A DNA stretch of 64,000 bases. Origin: Isochrysis galbana (lineage: Eukaryota; Haptophyta; Isochrysidales; Isochrysidaceae). The stretch covers positions 5,541,318-5,605,317 of the forward strand of contig CM030934.1 of assembly GCA_018136815.1 (NCBI GenBank), read 5' to 3'. Shown here one piece after another: positions 43,922 through 55,800 of the stretch. Positions within the stretch are counted from its first letter, which is position 1. Each line of letters opens with the position of its first letter. The notes beneath the pieces were generated by a model. That model saw nothing but the letters and a program-made list of their open reading frames with translations. It did no database searches and was not told the origin of the DNA. The position numbers and the translations under genes were made by a program.

Positions 43922-44290
43922 ATGGCAGAGCTCGTCACTACAAGGATACCAAAACCGGATGCGAGTGATCAGTTGCCGGGTGACGACCAACACCGCAGCG
44001 TCCAGTGGAAGCTGCAGTCGGAGACGCAGGCAGCTTCCACGTTGTCGAGAATCAGGAACACGATGGAGGCCAACAACCTCTGTCCCACATGCGAGCGCCT
44101 TATCTTTTCATCTAATCAGGGTATCAATGTGCAATCCCCTGATTTCCTTCGCCCGCTTTTTGGCAAGGGATATCGTGCCGAAGCTGCACCGCTGGATCTC
44201 AGATCAGCTGTGCTGCTGTCCTCCTCAAGGGACTTGCTCCCCCGCTCACGAGAGTCACACTTCTCTTTGCGAGACTCATTTTGCGGGTGA
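43922..44290 (+). CDS. Possible small gene or first exon, 122 aa
   Basis: The ATG sits in a favourable context (GCCATGG). The first ~60 residues have ordinary protein composition (MAELVTTRIPKPDASDQLPG, then TMEANNLCPTCERLIFSS, with a CxxC pair). The second half is Ser/Arg/Leu-rich and looks less like coding. A donor may exist near CAGGGTATC (about 44119), making this the first exon of a gene whose remainder I cannot find. No family recognised. Confidence 0.3.
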   Translation: MAELVTTRIPKPDASDQLPGDDQHRSVQWKLQSETQAASTLSRIRNTMEANNLCPTCERLIFSSNQGINVQSPDFLRPLFGKGYRAEAAPLDLRSAVLLSSSRDLLPRSRESHFSLRDSFCG

Positions 44291-44299
44291 CGGCTGTAA

Positions 44300-45728
44300 C
44301 ACTGTGCTCTGGGAAGCAATTCGCACCTAGACGCACCGCGCCATTGTAGGCAGCACCGCGAAAGCTATAAGCCGAGCGACAGGCAACGGAACCCGGATTT
44401 GCCATCAGGTGTGCAAAAGCGGAGCACCCTTTCAAATGTGAACTGGGCCATACTGGATTGTGGGTGGGGGCGGTAGGATGGCGTACATGAGAGCGCGGAG
44501 TAAATGGTGCTTGTCGATGCTGAATGAAGCTGGTCTTTGGCATCGTCTGCTTGTACTCCCTTTGCTTGCACTGCTGTTGGCTGCGTTCGTTGTCTTAGTC
44601 TTGTTCAAAGTTTGCTTTTTCGCCACCATGGTGATGACAAGCCACAATACGGCAGGCATATCCGTCGCGAGTGTCCCACCACCTTTATATGAAAAGCGGT
44701 GGTTCACTTTCTTCTTATCCTCATCCTCACTAAAGTTGCGCACATACGTTGCACTTGCACTTGCCGCTAGGGCCCGGGCGCGAAAACATGGCACAAATTA
44801 TATTGCATATTTCGGAGGGATGTCGGCGAACTACATATTTCCACATATCGCTGACAAATTTCGGTGCACCAGAGGGGCGGGGGATGTTTTTAAAAGGGGC
44901 GGGGGATCTTTTCTCAACTACCTATTACGATACCTTACCTACATATACATACACATATTTTTGTGGTAGCTTGCTTTACCGGACGGGTGGGGCTATATAC
45001 TATATACTAGAGCACTGGAGGCTGGCGCGGGCGTGGGGGCCGTTTCACCAGTACACAACAAATTAAATCAATAGCTCAAGGAATAGGCTATCTACCAACA
45101 ACTGGTCACTACTAAGCTAAAGCTATTTACTAACGCCCTAACCGATCACGTTACACGTTGGTAAATGGTAAAGCTAATAGCAATAGCGGCTCACTTAGTA
45201 TTCGATTAGTTAGGCTAACCGAAGAAACCCAAACGGTAATCGATTAGTTAGTCGTCGTCGTCGTAAGGAGAGAAGCGTTCATTTCTCATGTTCATACGAG
45301 AAGTGGGTTAATCTCAGAAGGGGCGGATGAGCGGATGATGCATACCGGAAGGGCTTGCAAGACAATAATACCTAATACCGGAAGGGGGGCAAGGGTATAC
45401 CGTATTACACATACCGGATGCCGGAGAGCGGCAACATACTACAAGGGATATACCGGACGATGGTATACCGGAAAGAAAGGGAGCAGTCCTCTTCCCTCTT
45501 CGTTCCTCCTGTGGGCTTGTGGGACAGTAGCGGACAAGGCAGCATGCGGTTGCTGCGCGTAGTGACACAACTGCGGGCGCGAGTCGCACCCCAAGGGCCA
45601 AGGACCTCCGCGCGCGGCGAGAATACAAAAAAGTAATTTTTGAGTTGAAAGCCATTCGAAAATATTGGGAATGCTTTTGCAATACACCGTGCGCACACCT
45701 CTTCTACGAGGTACGAGGTACCAAGGTC
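44300..45728. other. Intergenic
   Basis: No gene recognised. 44800-44850 contains ACATATTTC/ACATATCG motifs. 45340-45475 is a cluster of TACCGGA units. Some hydrophobic frames (44460-44640) are seen, but none with a domain or splice logic. Confidence 0.4.
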
Positions 45729-48700
45729 TCAAGAAATGGCACAACTTCTGCTGTCGGAATCAGTTGAACCACGCCAGCTTCGACGCGACCTAATGCGGCC
45801 TGTAGCCTCTATGCCACTCCGCCGAGAGGACTGTGGAGAATAGTAATCCGTTGTCCCGGTCTCTGCAAAAGTGACCGATGGCCTCGCGTCGTCACGCTGA
45901 TACGCGTACTCGGCCATGTGAGCGTACGAGTCTGAGTAAACCTGGGCGTCAACCAAGGATTCCGCCTCTGTGAGAGGAGCTTTGGCACGAAAGATCGACG
46001 TGCTTGGTTCGACATCCGACCATTGTGAAGGCTCCTGCAAGGAGTTCTCGACCTCCTCCGACGTCATGGCACGCGTGTTGATGGGCTGATCGGAATAGAG
46101 ATGCAGCCGGAAAGCGGCCTACGATGAGAGGAGCAGTTGTGAGCCCAAGGTGTGGAGGCGCGCAACAGTCATTCAATGGCGCACGCACCTTTTGGCCAGG
46201 CTCAAATGTGCAAGCAAGGAGACAGCATGGTTCGGAGCTAGCGGGTAGCTTGACCCGCGTCGCCACTTGTGCGGCGCGAGCAAAGCCAGCCTGTCGAGGC
46301 CACAATTAGAGAAAACGATTAGTAAAGGTCAGCCAAGTGCGCCTTGGTCCACGGCATGGCCGAGTTCGAGCAGTGCCGCACGCCACATGGCTGGGAAAAG
46401 CGGCGCGGGCGTGGAAATGGATGAGTGGAGGCGTCTCACCTGGGCTAGCACGTCGTCGGGATCGATCAGCGACTTCCGTCGGTTGCCACCTTGAAGCAGC
46501 AAACAGCCGATGGCAATGTGCGAGGGCTTGTCAGGATGCGGCGCTGGGTGCAAGTCGAGCACGATCGTCATCGTCGTCTCGCGCTCCAATGGGCTCAACT
46601 CCCACTGAGGGTTGCGAAACCAAAGTTCGTTACCAGGATTGGGCACGCCACCACTCGCCTCGTTCCATTCCCCCGTCAACTCCGTGTGGAACCATTCGTC
46701 TTCACTCCCTAGTGGGGCCAGACCGAACTTAACATCGGCCCACATCGACAGCTTGAAACGCCCCAGCTCGCCCGGCTCGAAGGTGTACGGGATGATTATG
46801 TGCGGGTTGCCGGGCGTGGTAGCAGGAAGAGTTAACGAGAAGCTGACCTCGCGCGTGTCCGAGATGGGCGAGGCACCAAGGAGCATGTCCCGTCGAACGG
46901 TGAGGAGCCGGCGGTGCCCGTTCCCACGGAGCACGCACACACCGATGGACAAATAGTCGCGTTCGCCGATGGAGCCGAGTAGAGGTGGCTGCGTGATTGC
47001 GACAAACACACGGCTCTCGCGCGGCAAATTTAGCACGAATTGGGGGTTTTGTCGCCAGGAGCACGCATAGTTGAGGCAACCGCCTGCGCTCGACGCATCC
47101 CACTCGCCATAGATCACGGCGCGAGGCTTGCTCCGAGGAAAGATGCGGCAAGCGTAGACACGGTCGAAGACGCGCATGAAATCCTCGAGACAGAGCCAGA
47201 AGACTCCTGTCTCGTCGTCCGCGACTGCCGCGCCGCAATACTTGCTGCCGTGCGCGTGAAGCTGCATGAGCGGCGACGAAGCACCTCCCTCCGTCTCGAA
47301 CCACGCTGGGCTCCCCGCGCACCACCTACCACTCCAGCGCGGCTGTGCCCACGGATTTCGCACGCACAAGAGCTTAAGGCGGCCAAGCTGGACGAGCTGC
47401 AGCAGGACATAGGTGCACTGTAGGCGGATGCCAAGACGCTGCGCATTAGCGGCCCGCTCGCCTCCGGCCAGCTGCTGGCAGCCGAGCAATGCACCCTCCC
47501 TTTCGATCTCCGTGAGTTCGGCCCAAATCGTCTCTGCCGGGTTAGTGCTATCTCGTCCGACATCCAGCTCGACCTTCTGGGACACGCCGCCGGTGAAGTC
47601 GACCAGCATCTCGGTCACGCGACCGTTGCGCAGCGCTTCGTACGAGCCGTGGTACCTAGCGTATGCCTTGATGAGCAGCGCAAAGGAGAGCTGCCGAGGG
47701 TCGACACAGCCACCCAAAAGGACACGGCCAGCAACGGTCGGGATGCGATCGTCAGTGATCACTGCCTGCCACGTGTCCCATTGCCAGATCCGCACCGCGA
47801 GCACGCCGTGTCTCGAATGTTCGCCGGGCACGAAGCAGCGCGCAAGCATCTCTGGCGACTGCGCAATCACCGCAAGAGCGCCCAACACCCAACTGCCCGC
47901 GCTCGGCGCGCCGCCCACCTCAGCTCCCGAGTCGTCGATAAGGGCCAGAAGCTCGTCTAGAGGCACCAACATTGCTCCTGAGGATGCCACCCCGAGTGGA
48001 CCGAGGTCACCTGCCGGAACCAACTCGCTCGGACGTAGCCACTTGACTTTTAACCCGTCCTTGCGCTTCAAGGAGGAGTCGGCCTCGACTATGATCCGGT
48101 GAAAAGCCTCATCCTCGTACAGGCCGGGATGTCCCTCCCGCGATCGGAGGAGTTCGGAGACCGTCGTGATCCCTGTCAGCCCCACGCTCCCAAACCCGTA
48201 CCCCTTGGCTTTGGAAATGGCGTCGGAAGGCACCCGGGCATGCATATGCGGCGCAGGAGCCGGACTGCCGAGCTCGTCGTCCTCCTCGTCGGCCATCTCA
48301 AAGGTGAGGGGCTCCTCCGGTGCAGGCAACGGGCTCCCGTCCGCCGGCAGGGCGGAGAGGGAAAAGGCGTAGTTGGAGGACACTTCAATCGAGAAGGCAG
48401 CCTCTTGGCCAGGCGCACTGGTGCATGGGACGAGAATGTAGCTCGTCGCCAGCCGCTCCAACTTCACCGTCACGCGCATGCGCGCTTCCGCAGCAAAAAC
48501 TGCGGGGAAAACCCCCTTGATGGCCGTGTAGCCGTGGGAACCACCTGTTGCACATGTGCGATCAGAGCGCTAGTGAGTAGCCACGAGAGGACTCGAGGTC
48601 TGGGTGTGATGATTCGGAAGGGCAACTGTACCAGCGTGCGTCCCGAGCCGTCATACGCTTCCTCACAGCAAGCGCGCATACGCACGCTTATTCCCTTCCC

Positions 48701-49617
48701 TCCCACTCCGCCCGCACACTCTCTCCTCTGCTCTATGCCGAACCTGGCTTCCCGAGTGTGCGCCTAGCGGCGGGCGTGGGCTGCGCAGCGGCTAGGAGCA
48801 CGATGCCCACGTGGTGTGGCGGCGCATTTGGCTGGCGTGCCGCCTGGCAGAAGTTGAGGCTCACCACCTGCTGGAGGGTGTGAATGTCTAAAGCCATTGC
48901 GGAACACCAGGCAGAAACAGAGAGGCAGAGACAGAGGGATGGAAGCACTGGGGCTATGGGGTGCATGGTGCATGTATACAATGCCTAGACTCAAGTGACA
49001 GGCGTGGGTAAGGCGGTAAACCACAGGAAGCGGTAACCAGGGTAGGAATGCTGCAAGAAGAGCAATGGAGGTCTCAGGAAGGGCAAGGGCGATGCATCGA
49101 GGCCAGTGGAAGGGGTTGAGGGAGGCAAGACGTCACAAGAAGGGCGCGGGCAAGGCACAACGCCGCCAGCGTGAAGAGGGCGAGAGAGAGTGGCCGCAGG
49201 GCAAGGCTGATGCCACAGCACAACGTATCTCGGACCGTCCTAGGGTGAGGCGGCGAGGCCTTACAAACTAAGGGTGTCGGATTCAGGGAGACCGTAGCAA
49301 GGGAGAGGGCCGTGTGGGTGGGTGGGTGGGGGTGGGGGGAGCGAATCTCCGGTGAGGGCCCAGGGGAGGCGAGAGGCCGTAAGCAGTCTGTGCACGATTC
49401 AAGGGTGATCCAGGAAGAGCGAGTGTGAATGTGTGGCCCGTTTGGAAGGCTGAGGGCCACGCAGGAAGGCCGCTGGGAAGGCCACCTGCTGGAGAGAAGA
49501 GAGCGAGAGCGAGAGTTGAGGGTTGGAGAAGAAGCTCTCGTGGCGTGGTGAGCCGCCTGCCGAGCAGCCGCGCCACTCACCGACGAGCGAGGCGCGAAAC
49601 TTGTAGTCGTGAGCCAT
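45729..49617 (-). CDS. Calpain-like protein with a degenerate catalytic site, five exons, 950 aa
   Basis: Exons 49617-49486, 48867-48744, 48544-46440, 46290-46189 and 46118-45729; phases 0,1,0,0 match and total 951 codons. Order: calpain C2L/domain III (GEWRGCSAGG..NPQ to CTSAPGQEAAF, residues about 13-140), acidic linker, CysPc protease domain (about 225-500: YEDEAFHR, WLRPSEL, RNPWAQPRWSGRW), second C2L (GEWDASSAGG..NPQF to YTFEPGE) and third C2L (GEWNEASGG..NPQW to CTFEPGQK), then an 80-residue polar tail. The catalytic Cys motif (normally G-x-CW) reads SAGSWVLGAL, so Ser replaces Cys near residue 303; the catalytic His position reads QCTYVL (about 462). Asn of RNPW is kept (about 482). 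It should therefore be a non-proteolytic calpain, perhaps a Ca2+/lipid-binding scaffold. The start ATG follows a purine tract. Confidence 0.85.
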
Positions 49618-49787
49618 CCGGGGCCCCGTCTCTCTCTCTACCCCACCCCCACCCCCTTCTCCCTCCCTCCCTCCCTCCCTCTCTCTTTCCCCCCCCCTCT
49701 CCCTCTCTCTCTTTCTTATCTTCAAGTGCGTCCACACTGGCTGTGGGTATGTGAAAATTTTCGCCGTGTCTCTGGGTCCTCCAACTC

Positions 49788-49881
<94 letters not shown>

Positions 49882-52772
49882 GCGGGCTCTCCGGTCCGAG
49901 AATAGATAGGTCCACCGACTTTGGGCAAACTAACCGGAAGATAGAGGAGAAAAGACGGGGGGGGGAGAGGAGGAGGGAGCGGGAGAAGGAGAGAGAGGGA
50001 GAGCGAGGAGGGTGTCTGCCCCCTTCAGTTTCAGGTGCGGTGTCAGTTGAGTGAAAGGGGTTGAGAGAGGCGAACGAGCGCTGTGAACACATGGGATTGG
50101 AATGGGAAGAAGGCTGGTTGCGGTCGGCTGTGGGCGGTGGTCTGTTTTTAGATAGGTGGTGCGGACACACGGACACGGAGAACCACGAAGACACGCTCCC
50201 CTTCGTAAGCATAAGTATCCGCTCAGCGGAGCCTACATGTGAAACACAGGAACACCGTGTTTCTACAAAAGCCAAAAACAGCCGTGTTTCGCCGTGTTTC
50301 AGTCCTCTTGAGGCGCAACACAGAGGAAACACAGAGGCGCGCGCGTGCGCGGCCGGCGGCCGGCGGCCAGAGGCCAGAGGCCGCCTTAAAGGAGCAAAGG
50401 AGCGTCAGTCGCAACACGAGGGCGAAGAAGTGAGGAGCAAGTGTGTTGATGTTGAGCGTTCATTTAGTTAGCGAATCAATCACCAATCACACTATTAGAT
50501 GTTTCATAGTTTGCAGACTTGGACAAGAATGGTCACATGCAATCCAATCATCTTCTGCGTCAGACCAAAAGCGTTCAATTATCCCCATCCCTGCTAACAC
50601 CTTTTGTTGTCACCTGAAGGTTACTTGACTCAACTTGACACTTCACATGTTGAAACATCGACGTGGTCTAACTCCATTCCTTCGATTTGGGGCAGGGTCG
50701 ATATCTCGTTGAAATCACGATCCACGTCTCACACACGCTCATTATATTTTTGACAGCATCGGATTGACCAACCTCAGTGTGACGTTAGCTAGTGTATGGA
50801 TGCGGCGTGACGTTAGCTAGTGGTGATTGAACGCTTCTCGCCTCAACGAAAGGGATGGGGAGAACTGAACGCTTCTGGTCGTCAACGCGACCTTCTAGCG
50901 TGGGGGTCTCGCATCTTTTGTTCATTCTTACGCGAGACTGACAACACCCTATCCACCAATGTCTTTACATCTTTCTTGATATTATCATCTGACAGAATCG
51001 AATTCACATCGGATATTTTCTGGATATTTGGGCTTTCCAATGGATATATTGTAGACATTTTGCATGGATATTTGGGCGTCTTTTGAGGGATACTTGTGCT
51101 TACCCCTAAAGCTACCATGGAAGGAAAAGGGGTTGTTTATGGTTGTTTCCCACCCTCTTGAAGCTTATTTGCTAGTCACTTTGTTCATTTCATTGGGCCT
51201 AATCTCAAATATCAAAAATCGATTTTTTTCACCCCCTTGCCCCTTGGCGCTTGGTTAGACCGGCCTACCTCCAGGTGACACAAGGAAAGGTGCTAACAGG
51301 GATGGGGATAATTGAACGCTTTTGGTCTTAGGAGTAGAGAGTAGAGGAGACGCATGCAGCAGCCGTGGCCGTGGCTATAGATGTGTGAGTGTGTGAGTGC
51401 GTGCGCGCATGCGCGCATGCGCGGCCAAGTTGTTCTGTCATATTCATATATATGATATCTCATATATGATATCTCAGTATTAGTTGCTCTAGACCTGATA
51501 CTGAGTGTCATATGACAAGACTAGAGGCTACAATTCAACTAGTTTTACTCGTACAAGTTCGGGCGCGGGAAATACGGAAATACCGGCGCTCCCAGCTCCG
51601 AGCCCCCCCCCCCCCAATGGCCGCCAACCTGATGTGCAGCAACGATGGCGGCGGCGGCGACGGCGATGACGAGTACCACACCGCCGTGGAGTGGGGGCGG
51701 CGCCATGTGGAGACGCTCCAGGAGTGCCGCTGTGGGAGCTTGAAATGGTTAGTCATCGAGCAGCAGCATGCAGCATCATCCGATTCTAAGTACTGAGTAA
51801 GAAGATTTTTATCATAATGGCGGGTTTATAAGTGTAGATGTTTGGAGCAAGTGAGCAAGTATCATATGATATCAGATGTATGACATCATACTCAGTTCCA
51901 TGGCAAGTGTCATATGACGGTATGACGGAACAACTTGGATGCGCGGGGTGCGGCCGCGCCGCGCGCCACGCGGCGCACGCCCCTTAGAAGGGGCCTTTGG
52001 CCCCCGCCGAAAAGCGGTGGCCACAAAGGACAAAGGAGGGAGTTTGAAACACGGTGAATAACACTGTTTTTGACCTCCGAAAAAAAACACCGTTCCTGTG
52101 TTTCACAGCTAGGCTAGGGGAGGTGGGAAATAGTGGTTAAAAAGAGTGAAAGTGACCAAGCTACTATAGATGCTAGATGGGTGTGTTCCGGGGTTTCTAC
52201 CCATTTACCCTTTACCTGTAGAGCCCTACTACTTTGGTGTATTTCCTCGATCCTGAGTTTTTTATGTTCCCACCCTTCGAAGTGAAACTCGTGTTGGACC
52301 GCGCTAGGTCTTTGTCTTGGTGCGTTGAGCCGTTGAGCCCCGAGCCACGGCTGCCTTCCAGCAAACCCAAGCCCCAAGCCCCATCCTCCCCGCCGTCATC
52401 AGCCACAGCGACTGCCGTCGTCCGTCGTCATCACTCGGGTGGAGGAGAAACGACTGGAGGAGGTACACAGAGGAGGGGGAAAGGGGGGCCGAGGGGAGAG
52501 GGAGAGGGAGGGGAGAGAGAAGAGAGGGACACGGCTCTTCAGTGGGAGGGAGGGGAAGAAAATGGGAGAAGGGGTTTGAGCGAGCCCGGGCGGTGTGGGA
52601 GAGAGAGGGGAAGGAAGGGAGAGGGGGGGGGGGGGGGGGGGGGGGGAGGGGGGAGAGAGAGAGAGAGAAGGAGGGAGAGAGAGGGCCGCTGGGGAGAAGG
52701 GGCGGGGGGGGAGGGGGGGAGGGGAGCTCTGACGAAGCATGCGCGGCGTGACGAGATCGCGCCGGCCGTCCG

Positions 52773-52825
<53 letters not shown>

Positions 52826-53332
52826 CCCCCCCCCCCCCGTCTGTCTCCTTGACCCTCTCTCTCCTCTTTCTTTGCCTTCTCCCCCCCTCCAGGTTCGTCC
52901 TCTCGATCACTCGAAAGGAGCGCCCCAACAAGGACAAGCAGGCGGGTAAGAGAAGAGAAGGGAGAGACCAGAGGGGACAATCAAGGAGAGAAGCGTCGAG
53001 TCCCCTCTCTCTCCCCCTCCGTCCGCGCACCCACTCTCTCTCTCTCTCGGTGTGCCTGCCATCTTCCCCCCCCCCCCCTCCCTTCCCCCCCCTCATCGCA
53101 GCCACCAGCCCTCCCAAGGTCTAGCCGTCCTCGTTGTCATTTGGCAATGCTCGCCTAGCATGCGCCCCATGCACCTCCCCGCCGCACGCCACGTCGGTCT
53201 TCCCTTGACTCCAAACTCTCCCTGCCCCTCCGCTCGCGGGCCGCGCTCACCCCTCGCCCTGCCCCACATTCCCCAAGCCGAGCGCCTACCGACCCCTCGG
53301 AACACCGCCTCGCAGGACCCACTTGCAACCTC
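49618..53332. other. Long intergenic region, repeat-rich
   Basis: Contains (CT)n 49794-49878; a TIR-like GTGAAACACAGGAACACCGTG at 50239; an AT-rich unit with GGATATTTGGGC (51010-51075) related to 40940; GATATC/TATATG palindromes near 51450-51500 and 51870; an inverted TIR-like unit ending TTCCTGTGTTTCACAGC (about 52090-52110); G run 52627-52646; (CT)n 52774-52821. The long plus-strand frame 52234-53124 is mostly Arg/Gly/Glu and Ser/Leu low complexity and is not accepted as a gene. Confidence 0.5.
49794..49878. repeat. (CT)n microsatellite
   Basis: About 85 bp of uninterrupted CT, roughly 180 bases upstream of the calpain start codon (GA on its coding strand). Confidence 0.95.
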
Positions 53333-53572
53333 ATGTCTGCCGCCGCTGAAGTCGTCACGCGTCTCGGGCTCGGAGCTGCCGCACTTGGCGTTGCCTGGTG
53401 GGCGCTCTCTCCGGAGACTCCCAAGGTGGCTGCACAGGCAGAGAATAAGGAGAGCGATAAGGGCTCGCGCCTCAAGACTGCACCAACGGGCGGTGATATG
53501 TCATTCTTCATGGGCACTGCAAGCAACGCCGACTCGGCGCATCTCGGCCGCGAGGGCGGCAAGCCGCTCTAG
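53333..53572 (+). CDS. Small unknown protein with one N-terminal membrane segment, 79 aa
   Basis: MSAAAEVVTRLGLGAAALGVAW forms a hydrophobic N-terminal anchor. It is followed by a charged linker (AENKESDKGSRLKT) and a C-terminus with FFMGTASNADSAHLG. The composition is that of a genuine short protein, such as a small organelle membrane subunit. No relative recognised and no intron visible; an upstream exon ending near 53100 is possible. Confidence 0.4.
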   Translation: MSAAAEVVTRLGLGAAALGVAWWALSPETPKVAAQAENKESDKGSRLKTAPTGGDMSFFMGTASNADSAHLGREGGKPL

Positions 53573-53575
53573 GCG

Positions 53576-55800
53576 GCGTCTCTAGGACGTGCCCTATCAA
53601 CGCTGCGACGAGCTCTGGCTCCATCAAGGTTCTCTCTGTTGCCTCGAGCATCGGCGATGCCCTGGCTCCCGTCGAGCCGCTGTTTACGGTGATAAGTGCG
53701 GCCGGCTAGATCGATGGGCAGCAAGAAAGGGGCAGAGCCGAGGATAGGCCGCCAGCGTGTTCGCAAGAAGGAGCATCTACGGCGATAGCGGGCTAAAGAC
53801 GGGCGGTTTACCGCGCCATCTTCACGAGTGTGAAATGAGCCCGTGCTACGCCGTACTGAAACAGTGTGCAATGTGCACGCGTCGTGGTTGTGCGGCGCAT
53901 GCGCCTTCCTCTCCCCCTCCCTCCTTCCATGTGTTGTGCTATTTCCAGCCCATCTTCTCTTTCGGACAGCACTTCTTCTCTGAGATGATGCCATGTGACG
54001 AGCGCGATTGGCGTGGCAGTGTTGAAACTTTTTATTTTCTGTATCAATTATCTTGACTGATATATCAAACTATTTATTGCCAGTGAGAAGCATCAAAACA
54101 GGTGCTTCGCAACTAAGTGTATACTTTTAGCGCACAGTGAACGCAATGGCAATGAGCGAGGCGGAGGCGGCTCGTGAGAAGGTGCAACGTGAAGTTCCTT
54201 TTTTTTTTCGGACGGTACCCCTTTATTTTGGTATGAGGGGGGCGATTCCCGCGGGGGGAGCCTCGGGGAGCGTGGTCATTTCCCCCGCGGACCCCCCATC
54301 TCCCTTCCACTTACTCTTACTCCCGCTCTCTAGAGACTCTTTGCCACCCGCTCCCACCTCCCACTCCCACGCTCCCACAACAGCTCCCACCTCCACCTCC
54401 CAGCCGCTCCCTGCCACTCTGCCCCCCCGCCGCCCACCGCTTCCTCCTTCTCTCCGCTTCCTCCCCGCTCCGCCGCCCACCTCCCACCCCCCCCGGCTGT
54501 GCTTGCTCGCGGAGGAGGACGCTAACACTGCTATAGGAACGAGAACGAGCTTATGCTACCTTACGATAGGGTATAGGGTCATGGTCATGGAGCGCGCCCC
54601 GCTCCCCTCTCCAGGTCGCGTTCCGTCGAATATGGGACACAATTCAAGTTGAGCCATCAAATGTCTATACACCCAAAAGGCCTGCCCCGGCCCGGAACCC
54701 GCACTCCGAACCAGGCTCATTCATGGTAGATGGTAGCGCGGTAGCGCACCAGACACCAGAGCCGTACCCCGGATACCGAAGACAAAGGAATGATGGGGGA
54801 AAAGGGAGGAGGTGAAGGAAAGGGAAGAGAAGGGCGATGTCAGGATAGAATAAGGGATGCCTTAGCATAGTAGGTGTGTAGCCATGAATCTTCAGATGTT
54901 TTTTTTACTATGATGCCAACTAAGTTTATTTATACTACTACTTAGTTCGCTCATGGGGGGGCACGAGCCCCCCTCTCTCTCCACTCCTCCCCTGCCATGG
55001 GGGAGGAACCACTCACTCTCCTGGCACGCCTGATGGCTTGCCAGGAGCACACAGCCCTACTGACTCATTCCTCTCCCTACAGGATCGCCTGACTCGCCCG
55101 CCCTGGCCCGTCGTGGCCAGCCCATCCCTCTGACCAGCCCCTCCTCCCCCTGGGCCCCCCTGTTCAGGACCCCCCAGCCAGCTCCAGTCGACCCGCAGGG
55201 GCTCGGAGCGCCAGCGAGGGAGAGGCAGGAGGGGCCAGGGCCATGCCCCAGCCTCACCTGCCCCCTGAGCTATGCTCCCAGGCCCCTGCAGGCCACTTGG
55301 GTGGGGATCTGAAGATCTGAAGAGGGGCCGCAGGCGCGCGCCATGGGCCCCCGCCGCAGGGAAGAGAGGAGGAAAAGGGAAGAGGGAGGAGAGGGGGGAA
55401 CGGCAGCTCTCCCCTCCGGCAGAAACGTGTCTTCTCGCCCCGTTTGGGTAAGAGAAGACGGGGGCGCCAGAGCCAGGAGGAAGGGCCGCGGCTCGCCGCG
55501 GCCACTCGCTTCGGCGAGGAGAGATTAGCGCTCCTGGGCCCCTATTCACGAGTGCCCCCCCCCCCCCCCGCGTTGCTTTTACCCGAAAGGGGTTTTCCCC
55601 CAGCGTGGACTCGAGGAGAGGACGTGCTGGGGTGCGCGGGGTCGGTGCGTGCACTGGGGGGAGGACAAATATCGAGGGGAGGGGGCAAAGGGTAGCACTC
55701 GGACACCTGGCTCGTCAGGCATGGCGGGATTCCGGGACGGAAAAGTTGTGTCCAATTAGCTAGTGGGGTTGGCTAGGATATAACATTAATTATTTTATTA
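53576..55800. other. Intergenic
   Basis: CT/Pro-rich tract 54280-54520; motif GAATCTTCAGATGTTTT at 54886 followed by ACTATGATGCCA, which recurs at 55804; 55195-55280 related (inverted) to 36918-36990; C run 55554-55569. A sequence GTCATGGAGCGCGCCCC at about 54588 resembles the small-ORF family start, but has no palindrome and no further match. Confidence 0.4.

Noticed and set aside
49486-49585. A GTGAGT...CTCCAG intron inside the first calpain exon
   Set aside because: It would remove GEWRGCSAGG..NPQ, which matches the two other C2L domains of the same protein; the coding reading with the donor at 49485 keeps phase.
52234-53124. 296-aa plus-strand ORF
   Set aside because: Composed of poly-G/GA/CT low complexity; no domain or start context.
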